A DNA stretch of 64,000 nt from a virus (IMGVR_UViG_3300028025_003977:28956-92955), one strand, 5' to 3'. Shown: positions 44,730 to 53,400, numbered from the stretch's first letter. Notes: a model not told the origin generated them from the sequence alone. Translations and numbers: made by a program.

Positions 44730-46016
44730 ATGTTTTTATTTAAAAATCTCTCAACAATTGCATCTTCTGTTCGTAATATGTTTACTGATAATTTTAACAG
44801 ACCTGATTCAGGAGAATTAGGAGATGCAACAGATCAGAGTAGATGGACAGCCCTTCGTGGAGTATTTACTATTTTTGAAAATAAAGCCAGAACAACTTCT
44901 GCAGCCAGTACATACCCAATTGCCTCTATTACAATGCCAGATTCTCCTCTTGATCAAGATGTAGTTATTTCATTAAAGGGAACAACTCCTGGAACTGGTG
45001 CAGCCCTTTGGATTACAGATAACAATAACTGGTGGGCTGTAACAACTGGTAAAGAAGTGGGAGAAAATTGTAACTGTGATACATGTTCTACATGTAATGC
45101 TGGAAATTGTAATGCTGGACCATGTACAACAAATGGAAACTGTATTGCTGGACCATGTAATGCTCAAGGAAATGCTTTTGGAAACTTTACTGCTGGAAAC
45201 GTAAACGCATTTACTGGAAACAATCAAAACGCAGCAAGTGGAGGAAACGTAAACGCATTTACTGGAAACAATGCTAGATATTTTTGTAATGCTTGGAACT
45301 TTGGAAACTGCAATACTACTAACTCAGCATGTTCACAGCTAGGTGAACCAGTTCAAACTGGTGGAGGAAACTGTAGAGTTTGGAGAAGCCCCATTCCAAG
45401 ATACTGTATTGGCTGGAACACTAGAAACTTTTCTCGTCCTTGTGTTGCATACAGTTGCGACACAGTAGGAAATAGATTTTGTAGGGCATCAAGCATTACA
45501 AGCTACAACGCAGCAACTGGTGGAGGAAATACAAATACATTTTTCCCTGCAACTTGGAATGCAGCAACTGGTGGAGGAAACTTTAATGGAAACACCTTTA
45601 CCGTAACTGGATGGAACTGTGCTGGAACTTTTTGCTCTGGAACCTATAACTGTGCAGCATATACATGTACTGCTTGGACATGCACAAATACTACATTTTC
45701 TAGTTGTAATTGTCAAACCTGCTTTCCAACATATGTTAGGGTTATAAAGTCTGTTGCAGGAACTGTTTCAGAATTAACTAGGTGGGTGGTTTCTACCCTT
45801 GGAACACAATTAGTTAACTCTATGAGAATTACTACTAGTGGATCTCAAATAACAATTGAGCCATATGCAAATGCGGATCTTACATCAAAAATTGGAAGTG
45901 ACCTAGTTTACACACCAACTGGTGTTGCACTTTCATCCAGCTATGGTATAATTGTAGAACCATCTCCTACAAGCCAAGGATTTGAAATTGATGAAATTAC
46001 AATTGAAAAAATTTAA
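44730..46016 (+). CDS. Structural protein with a cysteine/asparagine/glycine-rich insertion
   Basis: 428 residues. Residues 18-105 and about 332-428 look like two halves of one jelly-roll (concanavalin/LamG-like) domain: NFNRPDSGELG and LWITDNNNWW on one side, EPYANADLTSKIG and FEIDEITIEKI on the other. Between them, residues 114-331 hold 24 cysteines spaced in motifs such as CNCDTC and CNAGNC, with much Asn, Gly, Thr and Ala. Contains a 30-nt direct repeat. It closes the second fibre cassette and probably lies at a fibre tip. No related family recognised. Confidence 0.6.
   Translation: MFLFKNLSTIASSVRNMFTDNFNRPDSGELGDATDQSRWTALRGVFTIFENKARTTSAASTYPIASITMPDSPLDQDVVISLKGTTPGTGAALWITDNNNWWAVTTGKEVGENCNCDTCSTCNAGNCNAGPCTTNGNCIAGPCNAQGNAFGNFTAGNVNAFTGNNQNAASGGNVNAFTGNNARYFCNAWNFGNCNTTNSACSQLGEPVQTGGGNCRVWRSPIPRYCIGWNTRNFSRPCVAYSCDTVGNRFCRASSITSYNAATGGGNTNTFFPATWNAATGGGNFNGNTFTVTGWNCAGTFCSGTYNCAAYTCTAWTCTNTTFSSCNCQTCFPTYVRVIKSVAGTVSELTRWVVSTLGTQLVNSMRITTSGSQITIEPYANADLTSKIGSDLVYTPTGVALSSSYGIIVEPSPTSQGFEIDEITIEKI
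45195..45272 (+). repeat. Direct repeat, 30 nt, period 48
   Basis: A 30-nt stretch at 45195-45224 recurs identically at 45243-45272. It codes GNVNAFTGNN twice, inside the Cys-rich insertion. Likely an internal duplication in a repetitive protein region, not a mobile or CRISPR repeat. Confidence 0.85.
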
Positions 46017-46026
46017 AGGATAAAAT

Positions 46027-46305
46027 ATGAGTGACAAAAAAGAAAATACAGAAGACGTTCCTGAGCTTAGAGTTCCACCTAATCCAGGACCAGAAAGATT
46101 GCCATTTGATATAGCCATGGTAATTAACAATTGTGTTTATCAGGTTTTAAATGTTGATGGCGACCATGCAGCACAGCTTTTGTCTCAACCAACTTATATT
46201 AGGTTTAAAAACGAAGAAGCTAAGCTTGGATGGAAGTACGATCCAGAAACAAAAACATTTTCAAGACCGATTTACGATTCAGAAACTGATACGTTTCACT
46301 ACTAG
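46027..46305 (+). CDS. Small fibre-linked protein, module copy 1 (type A)
   Basis: 92 residues. IAMVINNCVYQVLNVDGDHAAQLLSQ and LGWKYDPETKTF correspond to the type A protein at 47008 (IAIVLDEEVQ, LFLSNPSF, VGWKYIDGRFF). Proteins of this outline lie among fibre genes in other phages; a fibre-assembly or virion role is likely. AAAGGA ribosome site before the ATG. Confidence 0.55.
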   Translation: MSDKKENTEDVPELRVPPNPGPERLPFDIAMVINNCVYQVLNVDGDHAAQLLSQPTYIRFKNEEAKLGWKYDPETKTFSRPIYDSETDTFHY

Positions 46306-46318
46306 AAAGCATTAAAAA

Positions 46319-47008
46319 ATGAAGCTTATACAATTTACATGTGAGGATAAAACATATCCATTAAACGTTCCTATTCCTGCAAAAAAAATGATCCCACAGT
46401 GGTATAAGGATGGAGAAACATACTACATTGACAAGCACAGTAATGATAGTGGTGCTGGGCTAAAAACATGCATACCATTTTTAGATGTTTTAACTGCTGG
46501 ATATCTTTTAGTTACCCCCTTTGACATATTTGTTGGTAAAAAAGAAGACGGTTCCTTGAGTATTGAATGGAACTCTCCAGATCCTTGGCAAAATTTTGTA
46601 AACCAAAGACCTTATGAGTCTGGAGCAACTATTCCAAGACCTTCAGGTCATCTAGATGCTCATTTTGTTTGGTCAAATAAATGGGGATGGAAAACTCCTA
46701 GAGGATATAGTACAATTGTTACACACCCATTCAACAGGTTTGATCTTCCCTTTACTACAATGTCTGGATTTATGGACACTGATAAGATTTCAGTAAATGG
46801 AAACGTTCCTTTCTTTTTAAAAGAAGGATTTTATGGAGTTATTCCAGAAGGAACTCCATATGCACAAATTATTCCAGTAAAAAGAAAGTTTTGGAAAATG
46901 ATTAATAACCCTGCAAACATTGATTTGGTATCAATGCAAAGTGTTAAGATACACTCAGAAAAAGCTTATTATAAGAAAAAAGCTTGGATAAGAAAAGAGT
47001 ATAACTAA
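46319..47008 (+). CDS. Conserved phage protein, module copy 1 (type B)
   Basis: 229 residues. NVPIPAKKMIPQWYKDG, KTCIPFLDVLTAGYLLVTPFD, then PYESGATIP, FVWSNKWGWKTPRGYS and TMSGFMDTDKISVNGNVPFF. Closely resembles the protein at 47498 and, more distantly, the DUF6065-like protein at 33948. Function unknown. A 1-nt overlap couples it to the second module copy. Confidence 0.6.
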   Translation: MKLIQFTCEDKTYPLNVPIPAKKMIPQWYKDGETYYIDKHSNDSGAGLKTCIPFLDVLTAGYLLVTPFDIFVGKKEDGSLSIEWNSPDPWQNFVNQRPYESGATIPRPSGHLDAHFVWSNKWGWKTPRGYSTIVTHPFNRFDLPFTTMSGFMDTDKISVNGNVPFFLKEGFYGVIPEGTPYAQIIPVKRKFWKMINNPANIDLVSMQSVKIHSEKAYYKKKAWIRKEYN

Positions 47009-47508
47009 TGTCTAAACATAAAAATGGAGTAATTGTCTTAAGCACATTGGACATTATTAAGGGTTGGTTTTCAAAAAGAAAAAGATTTGAAAACAAGCAA
47101 TCTCTTTTTTATAACATGATGCCTCCCGAGCCACTTGGAGAAAAAATAATTAGTATTGCTATTGTTTTGGATGAAGAGGTTCAAGAAATTATTAGAGCAC
47201 AGTCTGGGCTAGCCTCATTGTTTTTATCCAATCCTTCTTTTGTAGAAATTAGTAAAGAGTTAGATCCAGAAAGTAAGCCACAAGTTGGCTGGAAATATAT
47301 TGATGGAAGATTTTTTAAGAAGCATGTTCTTGTCAGGGAAAACGATGTTCTTTGGAGCGTTGATGGTGATCCTTGCGATGATCCAAACTGCGATCTTTGC
47401 CTTGGCGGTGGCAAATTAACAGCAACAATAAATGGAGAAAACACTCCAAGGCTTCCTGTTGTAAATAGAATAGAACCTAGTGAGGAAAAAGAAAAAAATG
47501 ACGAATAA
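47008..47508 (+). CDS. Small fibre-linked protein, module copy 2 (type A)
   Basis: 166 residues. Core related to the protein at 46027, with an added N-terminal basic segment and a C-terminal CDDPNCDLCLGGG Cys cluster that could bind zinc. It overlaps the type B gene that follows by 11 nt. Confidence 0.55.
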   Translation: MSKHKNGVIVLSTLDIIKGWFSKRKRFENKQSLFYNMMPPEPLGEKIISIAIVLDEEVQEIIRAQSGLASLFLSNPSFVEISKELDPESKPQVGWKYIDGRFFKKHVLVRENDVLWSVDGDPCDDPNCDLCLGGGKLTATINGENTPRLPVVNRIEPSEEKEKNDE

Positions 47509-48157
47509 TATTGTTTTTACCAGCACGTTTCCACAATATGATATCCCACATCCAATTCCAGCAAGTAGGGCTGTTCCAGAATGGTGGAGAAAAGAATCCA
47601 CCGTAGCTGATCAGATTCATACAATGAAAAAATGTGTTCCAATTTTAGATTCTCTTACAGCAGGTTATGTCATAACACTTCCTTCTGATGTACATAGAGC
47701 AAAGGGTATGGATAACTTTGGACAACGTTCAGATATATCTTTTGTTTCTCAGCATTATAAATTGCAAACTAAAGCCTATCCACTTTCAGAAGAATTTGAA
47801 GATCAACCATACAAGTGGATAAATCCTTGGAAAATTACAACTCCAAAAGGATATAGTTGCTTATTTATTCACCCATTGAATTCAGGGGATATGCCGTTTC
47901 ATTCTTTTTCTGGGGTAGTTGACACTGACAAGCATCCAGTTCCTGTAAACTTTCCATTTGTAGTTAAAAAAGATTTTGAAGGGGTTATCCTAGCAGGAAC
48001 TCCAATTATTCAAGTTATACCATTTAAAAGAGAGTCCTGGAAAAGTAAAGTAATAGATGATAAAGAGTTTATTGAGGACAAATCTTTTTATAAGATATTT
48101 AATCCCCCCTATGGTCAGTATAAAAGAAACTGGTGGAGTAAAAAGGAGTTTAGATAA
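47498..48157 (+). CDS. Conserved phage protein, module copy 2 (type B)
   Basis: About 219 residues from ATG 47498; an earlier start at 47480 is possible. IPASRAVPEWWRKES, KKCVPILDSLTAGYVITLPSD, KWINPWKITTPKGYS and SFSGVVDTDKHPV match the type B protein at 46319. Many aromatic residues and no membrane segment. Unknown activity; repeated presence suggests an important role around fibres. Confidence 0.6.
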   Translation: MTNNIVFTSTFPQYDIPHPIPASRAVPEWWRKESTVADQIHTMKKCVPILDSLTAGYVITLPSDVHRAKGMDNFGQRSDISFVSQHYKLQTKAYPLSEEFEDQPYKWINPWKITTPKGYSCLFIHPLNSGDMPFHSFSGVVDTDKHPVPVNFPFVVKKDFEGVILAGTPIIQVIPFKRESWKSKVIDDKEFIEDKSFYKIFNPPYGQYKRNWWSKKEFR

Positions 48158-48894
48158 TGAGCAATTTTGTAGAATTTATTACGGAAGATGCAAAAAATCT
48201 AAGTGTTAAAAGTAATTCTGTAGATTTAATAATTACTCAAATTCCATTTTACAGGTTAGACTTTTTAAATTATGGTGGAGACCCAACAAAACAAATAGGA
48301 TCTGAAAAAAACACAAAAAAATATATTAATTCTTTATTGCAATCAATAAAAGAAATGGAAAGAGTTTTAAAGCCAACTGGATCTATTTTTATTGTTTCTC
48401 CAAGCATGGATAAAATGTACTTTGAGCTTCCTTTAAAGGTTTTAAAAAAAACAGATTTAATTTTAGCAAACTCCCCGTTGATTTGGAACTGGTCTGACCC
48501 AAAAGAGCAAGCTCAGCTTGGATCAATAAAGTTTAACTATGATCTAGTTTTTCATTTTGTTAAAAGCCCAAGCCTTTTATATAGCAATCCGTATGCAATA
48601 AGAAAACATTCTGAATCGATTTGGAATCTTCCTTGGAATAGCAGCCTCAATGATGTAATAAAAAGACTAGAAACTATTGGCTATGTAGAAAATTCTTTTA
48701 CACCAGAAATTCCTAAAAGATTAATCGAAATGTTTTCCAAGCCAAATGATATTGTTTTAGACCCATTTGGAGGAAGTGGAACAACGGTGTGTGAAGCCTA
48801 TAGTTTAAAAAGAAATGGTATAAGCATAGATGTTTCAGAACAGCAAACAGATTTAGCAAAAATTAGACTAGGCTTTATGAAAGAAAAAAAATAA
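48157..48894 (+). CDS. DNA methyltransferase-like protein (N4/N6 type), unusual motif IV
   Basis: 245 residues. The AdoMet-binding part at the C-terminus is intact: VLDPFGGSGTTVCEAYSLKR and ISIDVSEQQ. The catalytic motif near residue 28 reads IITQIPFYRL where active enzymes have SPPY or DPPY. This fits beta-type methyltransferases that act on Ade or Cyt amino groups, but activity is doubtful. No restriction partner is recognisable next to it. It lies between the module and glycosyltransferases. Confidence 0.7.
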   Translation: MSNFVEFITEDAKNLSVKSNSVDLIITQIPFYRLDFLNYGGDPTKQIGSEKNTKKYINSLLQSIKEMERVLKPTGSIFIVSPSMDKMYFELPLKVLKKTDLILANSPLIWNWSDPKEQAQLGSIKFNYDLVFHFVKSPSLLYSNPYAIRKHSESIWNLPWNSSLNDVIKRLETIGYVENSFTPEIPKRLIEMFSKPNDIVLDPFGGSGTTVCEAYSLKRNGISIDVSEQQTDLAKIRLGFMKEKK

Positions 48895-49832
48895 TGGAAA
48901 CAATATATGTATCAACAGCAACAATGGACGACAACGAAACTGAAAGATCTATCCTTGGGCTCTTTGAAAAAGCAAAGTATCCAGAAAGAATTTATGTTGG
49001 GTTGTCTTGCTCCACAAAGCATAAATCTTTTTATAAAAAATTGCTAAAGTCTTTTAAGAATAAAAATGTAAAAATTCTTTATAGCAAAATTACTCCCAAC
49101 AGCCTTGACGTTTATGGTACTGGTCAAGCTAGATTTAAAGCATTTTCCATGTACTCAGGACAGGACTATGTTCTTCAGTGTGACTCTCACACAAACTTTG
49201 AACAAGACTGGGATGAAATTTTAATTAACACATTTAAAGAAGCAAAGTCGGAACTAGGTCATGACAAAATTGTTTTAACTGCATATCTTGGACCGTATGA
49301 ACATACTTCTTCTGGAATAAAAATAATTGATCCTCGTGCAAGATATCCATTTTATGTTTCTGGATTTTTTAATAATTATTTTGCTAAATGGATAGATAAA
49401 CCATTATTAGGAGAAAAAAAATATCCTGAAAAGTTTTATCCATGTGTAAAATTTAATGGAAACTTTGCTTTTGGAGACAAAAAATTTGCAGAAAACCCTG
49501 GAACATACAAAGATGCATTTTTTTATGACGAAGAAATTATTCAAGGAGTAAATCTTATAAATAATGGATTTTATATGGTTTATCCAAACATTAACTTACC
49601 AGTTACCCACCTATATTCTGATCATATAAATGAATTTGGTGGAGAAAGAAAATATTTTATAGAATATGTTTCTGAAAAAACTAGCGAAGTCCTTCATAAC
49701 CTTGCCCATAAAAGATATTACAGTCTTATTAACAACAAGGATTATATAAAAAAATATGAAGAGTATGCTAAAATAAATTTACGTCTAGGTTTATACAAAG
49801 ACAATGATTATATACCAGAAAAATATTTTTAG
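48894..49832 (+). CDS. Glycosyltransferase, GlcNAc/GT60-like
   Basis: 312 residues. The N-terminus YVSTATMDDNETERSILGLF and the block YVLQCDSHTNFEQDWDEIL are typical of the Skp1-type GlcNAc transferase family, with DSH as the DXD-like metal motif. This family adds sugars to hydroxyproline or other protein residues in eukaryotes and is found in some phages. Target here unknown. 1-nt overlap with the methyltransferase-like gene. Confidence 0.7.
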   Translation: METIYVSTATMDDNETERSILGLFEKAKYPERIYVGLSCSTKHKSFYKKLLKSFKNKNVKILYSKITPNSLDVYGTGQARFKAFSMYSGQDYVLQCDSHTNFEQDWDEILINTFKEAKSELGHDKIVLTAYLGPYEHTSSGIKIIDPRARYPFYVSGFFNNYFAKWIDKPLLGEKKYPEKFYPCVKFNGNFAFGDKKFAENPGTYKDAFFYDEEIIQGVNLINNGFYMVYPNINLPVTHLYSDHINEFGGERKYFIEYVSEKTSEVLHNLAHKRYYSLINNKDYIKKYEEYAKINLRLGLYKDNDYIPEKYF

Positions 49833-49841
49833 GAGACAGCT

Positions 49842-50102
49842 GTGAGCGATGATGATTTTTTAGAAGTTCCACCACTAAAGCCAGTAAGACCATGGGACTT
49901 GTTAAATCCAAATAAAGAAAAGGTTTCAGACGAAGCACAAAAAAGAAGAATGGATATATGTAAATCGTGTCCATTTTTTATTAAAATAACAGGTCAATGT
50001 AGTAAGTGTGGCTGCCTTATGGCTGGCAAAACAAAGCTTGCGGATGCTTCCTGTCCTATTAATAAGTGGGGACCAAACTCAGCAACTCTAAAGGAAGACT
50101 AA
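49842..50102 (+). CDS. DUF6171-like Cys-rich protein
   Basis: 86 residues from GTG 49842. ICKSCPFFIKITGQCSKCGC with a second KLADASCP gives a Cys cluster that probably binds zinc; this outline matches DUF6171. Lies within the glycosyltransferase run. GGAGACAGC upstream. Function unknown. Confidence 0.65.
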   Translation: MSDDDFLEVPPLKPVRPWDLLNPNKEKVSDEAQKRRMDICKSCPFFIKITGQCSKCGCLMAGKTKLADASCPINKWGPNSATLKED

Positions 50103-51058
50103 TGATAGGAAAATTTTCTGTTATTCCAGGTCGTGGAACTGGTGCTATGGCAGAGTTTGTAAATGAAAATGTTTTGCCAAACAGTATAAACTTAAAAGAT
50201 TGTAACTTAATTATCTTGCCTGGAAATGAAGATCAGATAAGAAAGTATACAAAAAATATTGTTTGGTGCCATGTTCCATCTTATAAAATGCCAATAAAAG
50301 TTTCAAAGTATTTTTTTGATCCAGAAATATTACCATTTGTTGATTTGTTTTTAGTACAATCAGAGTTCCATAAAAAAGATTTGTCAGAGCACTTTGATAT
50401 AGATGAAAGCAAATTTTATATTGTAAGCAATCAATTTACTCCAATTGAATACAAAGAAAAACCAAAAAATAAAGTAAACTTCATGTATACTTCTCAAAAC
50501 TCTAGAGGCTTGGATGTTTTATTAAAAGCTTTTGATAAAATAAAAGACAAAAATGTTTCACTAACCCTTCATTGTTGTGAATGTGAAGAATGTCTTCAAC
50601 CAGAAGATATTAGCTACGAGGCAAAGTTAATTTTAGACAAACATAATAAGATAAAAAATAATCAGTATAGCTCAAAAGAAATTTATATAGAAACATTAAA
50701 TAATTCTCACGTTTATGCCTACCCATGCACGTTTGAAGAAACTGCTTGTATTGGAGTAATGGAAGCAATGAGTGCTGGTGTAAAAATAGTAACTACAGAT
50801 GCTGGAGCCTTGCCTGAAACTACTGGAGGATTTGCAAAAATTATTAATAATTATCCAGTTATGGATTTTGAAGTAGAAAGATTAGAAAAAAAGTTAATAA
50901 AAATTTTTGTTAAAGAAATGAAAAAAGCAATTAAAGAAATTAGAAAAAACAAGTTTGATCCAAAGCCTCAAATAGAATATATTAATAATAGGTTTTCAAA
51001 AGAAAATTCTATAAAGCAGTGGGCTGAGCTAGATAGAATTATTGGAGAAATGCAATGA
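50102..51058 (+). CDS. GT4-type glycosyltransferase
   Basis: About 318 residues from ATG 50102, which overlaps the previous stop. The C-terminal half has the GT4 E-x7-E motif in FEETACIGVMEAMSAG, followed by VTTDAGALPETTGG. The middle VNFMYTSQNSRGLDVLLKAF is the usual Rossmann junction. It transfers a sugar from an NDP-sugar; product unknown. Next gene overlaps by 4 nt. Confidence 0.82.
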   Translation: MIGKFSVIPGRGTGAMAEFVNENVLPNSINLKDCNLIILPGNEDQIRKYTKNIVWCHVPSYKMPIKVSKYFFDPEILPFVDLFLVQSEFHKKDLSEHFDIDESKFYIVSNQFTPIEYKEKPKNKVNFMYTSQNSRGLDVLLKAFDKIKDKNVSLTLHCCECEECLQPEDISYEAKLILDKHNKIKNNQYSSKEIYIETLNNSHVYAYPCTFEETACIGVMEAMSAGVKIVTTDAGALPETTGGFAKIINNYPVMDFEVERLEKKLIKIFVKEMKKAIKEIRKNKFDPKPQIEYINNRFSKENSIKQWAELDRIIGEMQ

Positions 51059-52065
51059 AAAGAATAATGGTAACTGGTGCAAGTGGCTTAATGGGTGTTC
51101 ACGTTGTTAGACATATATTAAAGACCACTGACTGCGATACAATTATTTTGCCAGTTAGCTATAAGCATCGTGGAATTCAAGACAGACTAAGTTACATATT
51201 TAATTCTTATACAGATGCAATGAGAAGAATTAAAATTGTTAATGTAGATTTAGCACACCCAATGTCGCCAGTAACGTATGCTCAGTTTGGTAAGGTTGAC
51301 TATGTAATTAATTGTGCAAGTGAAAGCCATGTAAATCGTAGCATTGAAAACCCTGCACCATTTATTATCAATAACGTGTCCCTTATGTGTAACATGCTTG
51401 ATTGGGCAAGACACGCAGAAGTAGAAAAGTTTTTACATATATCCACTGATGAGGTATATGGTCCAGGATCAAAGCATAGGACAAATAAAGAGTGGAAAGA
51501 TCTGCATCTTCCAAGCAATCCATATGCAGCATCTAAGGCAGCACAAGAAGACATTGCTTTGTCTTACTGGAGAACATACGGTTTACCAATTGCAATTGTA
51601 AATAGCATGAATATTATTGGCGAGACTCAAGACTCTGAAAAGTATATGGCTATGATTATGAAAAAGATTTACAAAAATGAAAAAGTAACTGTTCATTTTA
51701 ACAAGGGTGATATTGGAAGCAGATATTATTTACATGCAAGAAGCTTAGCTTCAGGGCTAATGCACATCTTAGAGCAAAATTTTCCAAAATATGGGGAAGC
51801 AGATTTACCACTAAGAATGCATATTGCTGGAGAAAAAAAGTTAGATAATCTAGAGCTTGCTCAACTTGTTGCAAATGCAGCAGGTAAAAAACTAAACTAC
51901 GACTTGGTAGATCCAAACATAGAAAGACCAGGGCATGATATGCATTACGCACTAAGCGGAGACAATCTTGCCAAGTCTGGCTGGACACACCCAATGCCAA
52001 TTGAAGAGTCAATTAGCCGAGTTGTAAAATGGACATATGATAACCCTCAATGGCTTGACATCTAA
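51055..52065 (+). CDS. NDP-sugar 4,6-dehydratase-like epimerase/dehydratase
   Basis: 336 residues. Rossmann GASGLMG (residues 8-14), STDEVYGP (T131, D132, E133) and Y157-x3-K161. The Thr-Asp-Glu of STDEVYG is the active site of dTDP-glucose or GDP-mannose 4,6-dehydratases, which make 4-keto-6-deoxy sugars. Donor not predictable. It likely supplies the neighbouring glycosyltransferases. ATGA overlap upstream. Confidence 0.85.
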   Translation: MKRIMVTGASGLMGVHVVRHILKTTDCDTIILPVSYKHRGIQDRLSYIFNSYTDAMRRIKIVNVDLAHPMSPVTYAQFGKVDYVINCASESHVNRSIENPAPFIINNVSLMCNMLDWARHAEVEKFLHISTDEVYGPGSKHRTNKEWKDLHLPSNPYAASKAAQEDIALSYWRTYGLPIAIVNSMNIIGETQDSEKYMAMIMKKIYKNEKVTVHFNKGDIGSRYYLHARSLASGLMHILEQNFPKYGEADLPLRMHIAGEKKLDNLELAQLVANAAGKKLNYDLVDPNIERPGHDMHYALSGDNLAKSGWTHPMPIEESISRVVKWTYDNPQWLDI

Positions 52066-52083
52066 CAATTAAATTGATATAAT
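52055..52083 (+). promoter_or_regulatory. Consensus promoter for the subtilase gene
   Basis: TTGACA 52055-52060, 17-nt spacer, TATAAT 52078-52083 with TG extension. It starts inside the dehydratase gene's last codons. AAAGGAAA is the ribosome site before ATG 52113. Confidence 0.85.
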
Positions 52084-52112
52084 ATAAGTCCCAACTAACA
52101 AAAGGAAATAAG

Positions 52113-53015
52113 ATGAAGAAAAGTATTATTGCTATTATTGGAATAGCATTGCTTTTGGTTATTACAGGAACCTCGGCAAAAGGAAATACCAAGCCCACCA
52201 TTGCTGTAATTGATACAGGAATTGACGCTACACATAGCTTAGTGTCTGGAAAAATTGTACATGAAGTATGCATTCTTGATTTTAAAGTGTGTCCAAATGG
52301 ACAAGACTTTATGGAAGGTGTTGGAGCAGCAACTTTAGATCCAGTTAGAGCTAGTAGAAATGGTTTTTATCACGGAACTCAAATTGCTTCCGTAATAACT
52401 AAAAATAATCCAAATGTTAATCTTGTTGTTATTAGAATTATTCCAATGACAGCAACTGGATTTAGAGCAAGTACGTCATTAAATACTGTACAAAAAGCAT
52501 TAGAATGGGTAGACAAAAACCATCAAGCATATAATATTGTTGCAGTAAATATGAGCCAGTCATATGTTTCAAGGGATGCTTGCACGAAGCATGTTCCCAT
52601 TGAAAATGCAATTAATTCTCTTGCATCAAAAAACATTCCATCATTTTTTCCAACAGGAAATGGATCTAATTATTCTAAGATAGACTTCCCTGCATGTATT
52701 GCATCATCAATTTCTGTTGGTGCTACAGACCCAGCATATGGAAAGCAAATGTCTCCAGCAATTTATAGCAACAATTCATCCGCTACAGATTTTTTTGCAC
52801 TAGGAACAATGTTTGCTGCATCTCCTAGCAACAAAACTGCCAACTCTGTTGGAACATCAAACTCCAGTGCACTTATGGCAGCAAAATGGGTAGCAGTAAA
52901 AGAACTAAATCCAAGCTTGTCAATGTCTCAAGTATATGATAGAATTAAGTCCCAATCAAGATACCTTGAACATAAGCGTTCAGGAAAAATGTTTATTGTT
53001 GATCTAGTTAATTAG
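52113..53015 (+). CDS. Secreted subtilisin-like serine protease (S8)
   Basis: 300 residues. An N-terminal signal peptide (basic MKKS, hydrophobic stretch to residue 20) precedes a compact S8 domain. The catalytic residues are all present: D34 in VIDTGID, H87 in YHGTQIAS, oxyanion N183 in FPTGNG, S249 in VGTSNSSALMAA. No clear propeptide, and the domain is on the short side for subtilases. It would act outside the membrane on host or virion proteins. Under a consensus promoter. Confidence 0.88.
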   Translation: MKKSIIAIIGIALLLVITGTSAKGNTKPTIAVIDTGIDATHSLVSGKIVHEVCILDFKVCPNGQDFMEGVGAATLDPVRASRNGFYHGTQIASVITKNNPNVNLVVIRIIPMTATGFRASTSLNTVQKALEWVDKNHQAYNIVAVNMSQSYVSRDACTKHVPIENAINSLASKNIPSFFPTGNGSNYSKIDFPACIASSISVGATDPAYGKQMSPAIYSNNSSATDFFALGTMFAASPSNKTANSVGTSNSSALMAAKWVAVKELNPSLSMSQVYDRIKSQSRYLEHKRSGKMFIVDLVN

Positions 53016-53022
53016 GAATGCT

Positions 53023-53400
53023 ATGAAAATTTTAGTATACGGTAGTAAAGATTTTGGAGATTATCCAACATTTATGCGTGGAGTTGTAGTTGCAATTGAA
53101 GAAAATCTACACAAAAACGGCTACCAAGAAAAGCATATTAAGATATTAACCGCAGGACCAAGAAGAATAAATGGTTATACGGCAGAGTTTATTAATAGGT
53201 CAGAGGATATGTTTAAGCAGAAAAAAATCTGGACCAAGTTTGCTCGTGCTAAGTACCAAGATGTTTTAGAAAATTTAGAAAGCTATAATATTGACCACAT
53301 TGTGTCATTTAATTCAAAGTCAGATCCTGACAAGAACCATGATGCACTTATCCGCAAGGCTGAACAACTAAAAATTCCAGCCTCATTCTACAGATACTAA
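53023..53400 (+). CDS. SLOG/DprA-like nucleotide-binding protein
   Basis: 125 residues. Starts MKILVYGSKDFGDYPTFM, the pattern of DUF2493/YspA-like SLOG-fold proteins with a G-S/R binding loop, and ends with IVSFNSKSDPDKNHDALI. Such proteins bind nucleotide-like ligands. Function in the phage unknown. Confidence 0.6.
   Translation: MKILVYGSKDFGDYPTFMRGVVVAIEENLHKNGYQEKHIKILTAGPRRINGYTAEFINRSEDMFKQKKIWTKFARAKYQDVLENLESYNIDHIVSFNSKSDPDKNHDALIRKAEQLKIPASFYRY

Noticed and set aside
44973-45716. Cys/Ser-rich reading frames antisense to the Cys-rich gene (44973-45227 and 45489-45716)
   Set aside because: They mirror the skewed composition of the coding strand, have no promoter or ribosome site, and the plus-strand gene has continuous domain-like sequence.
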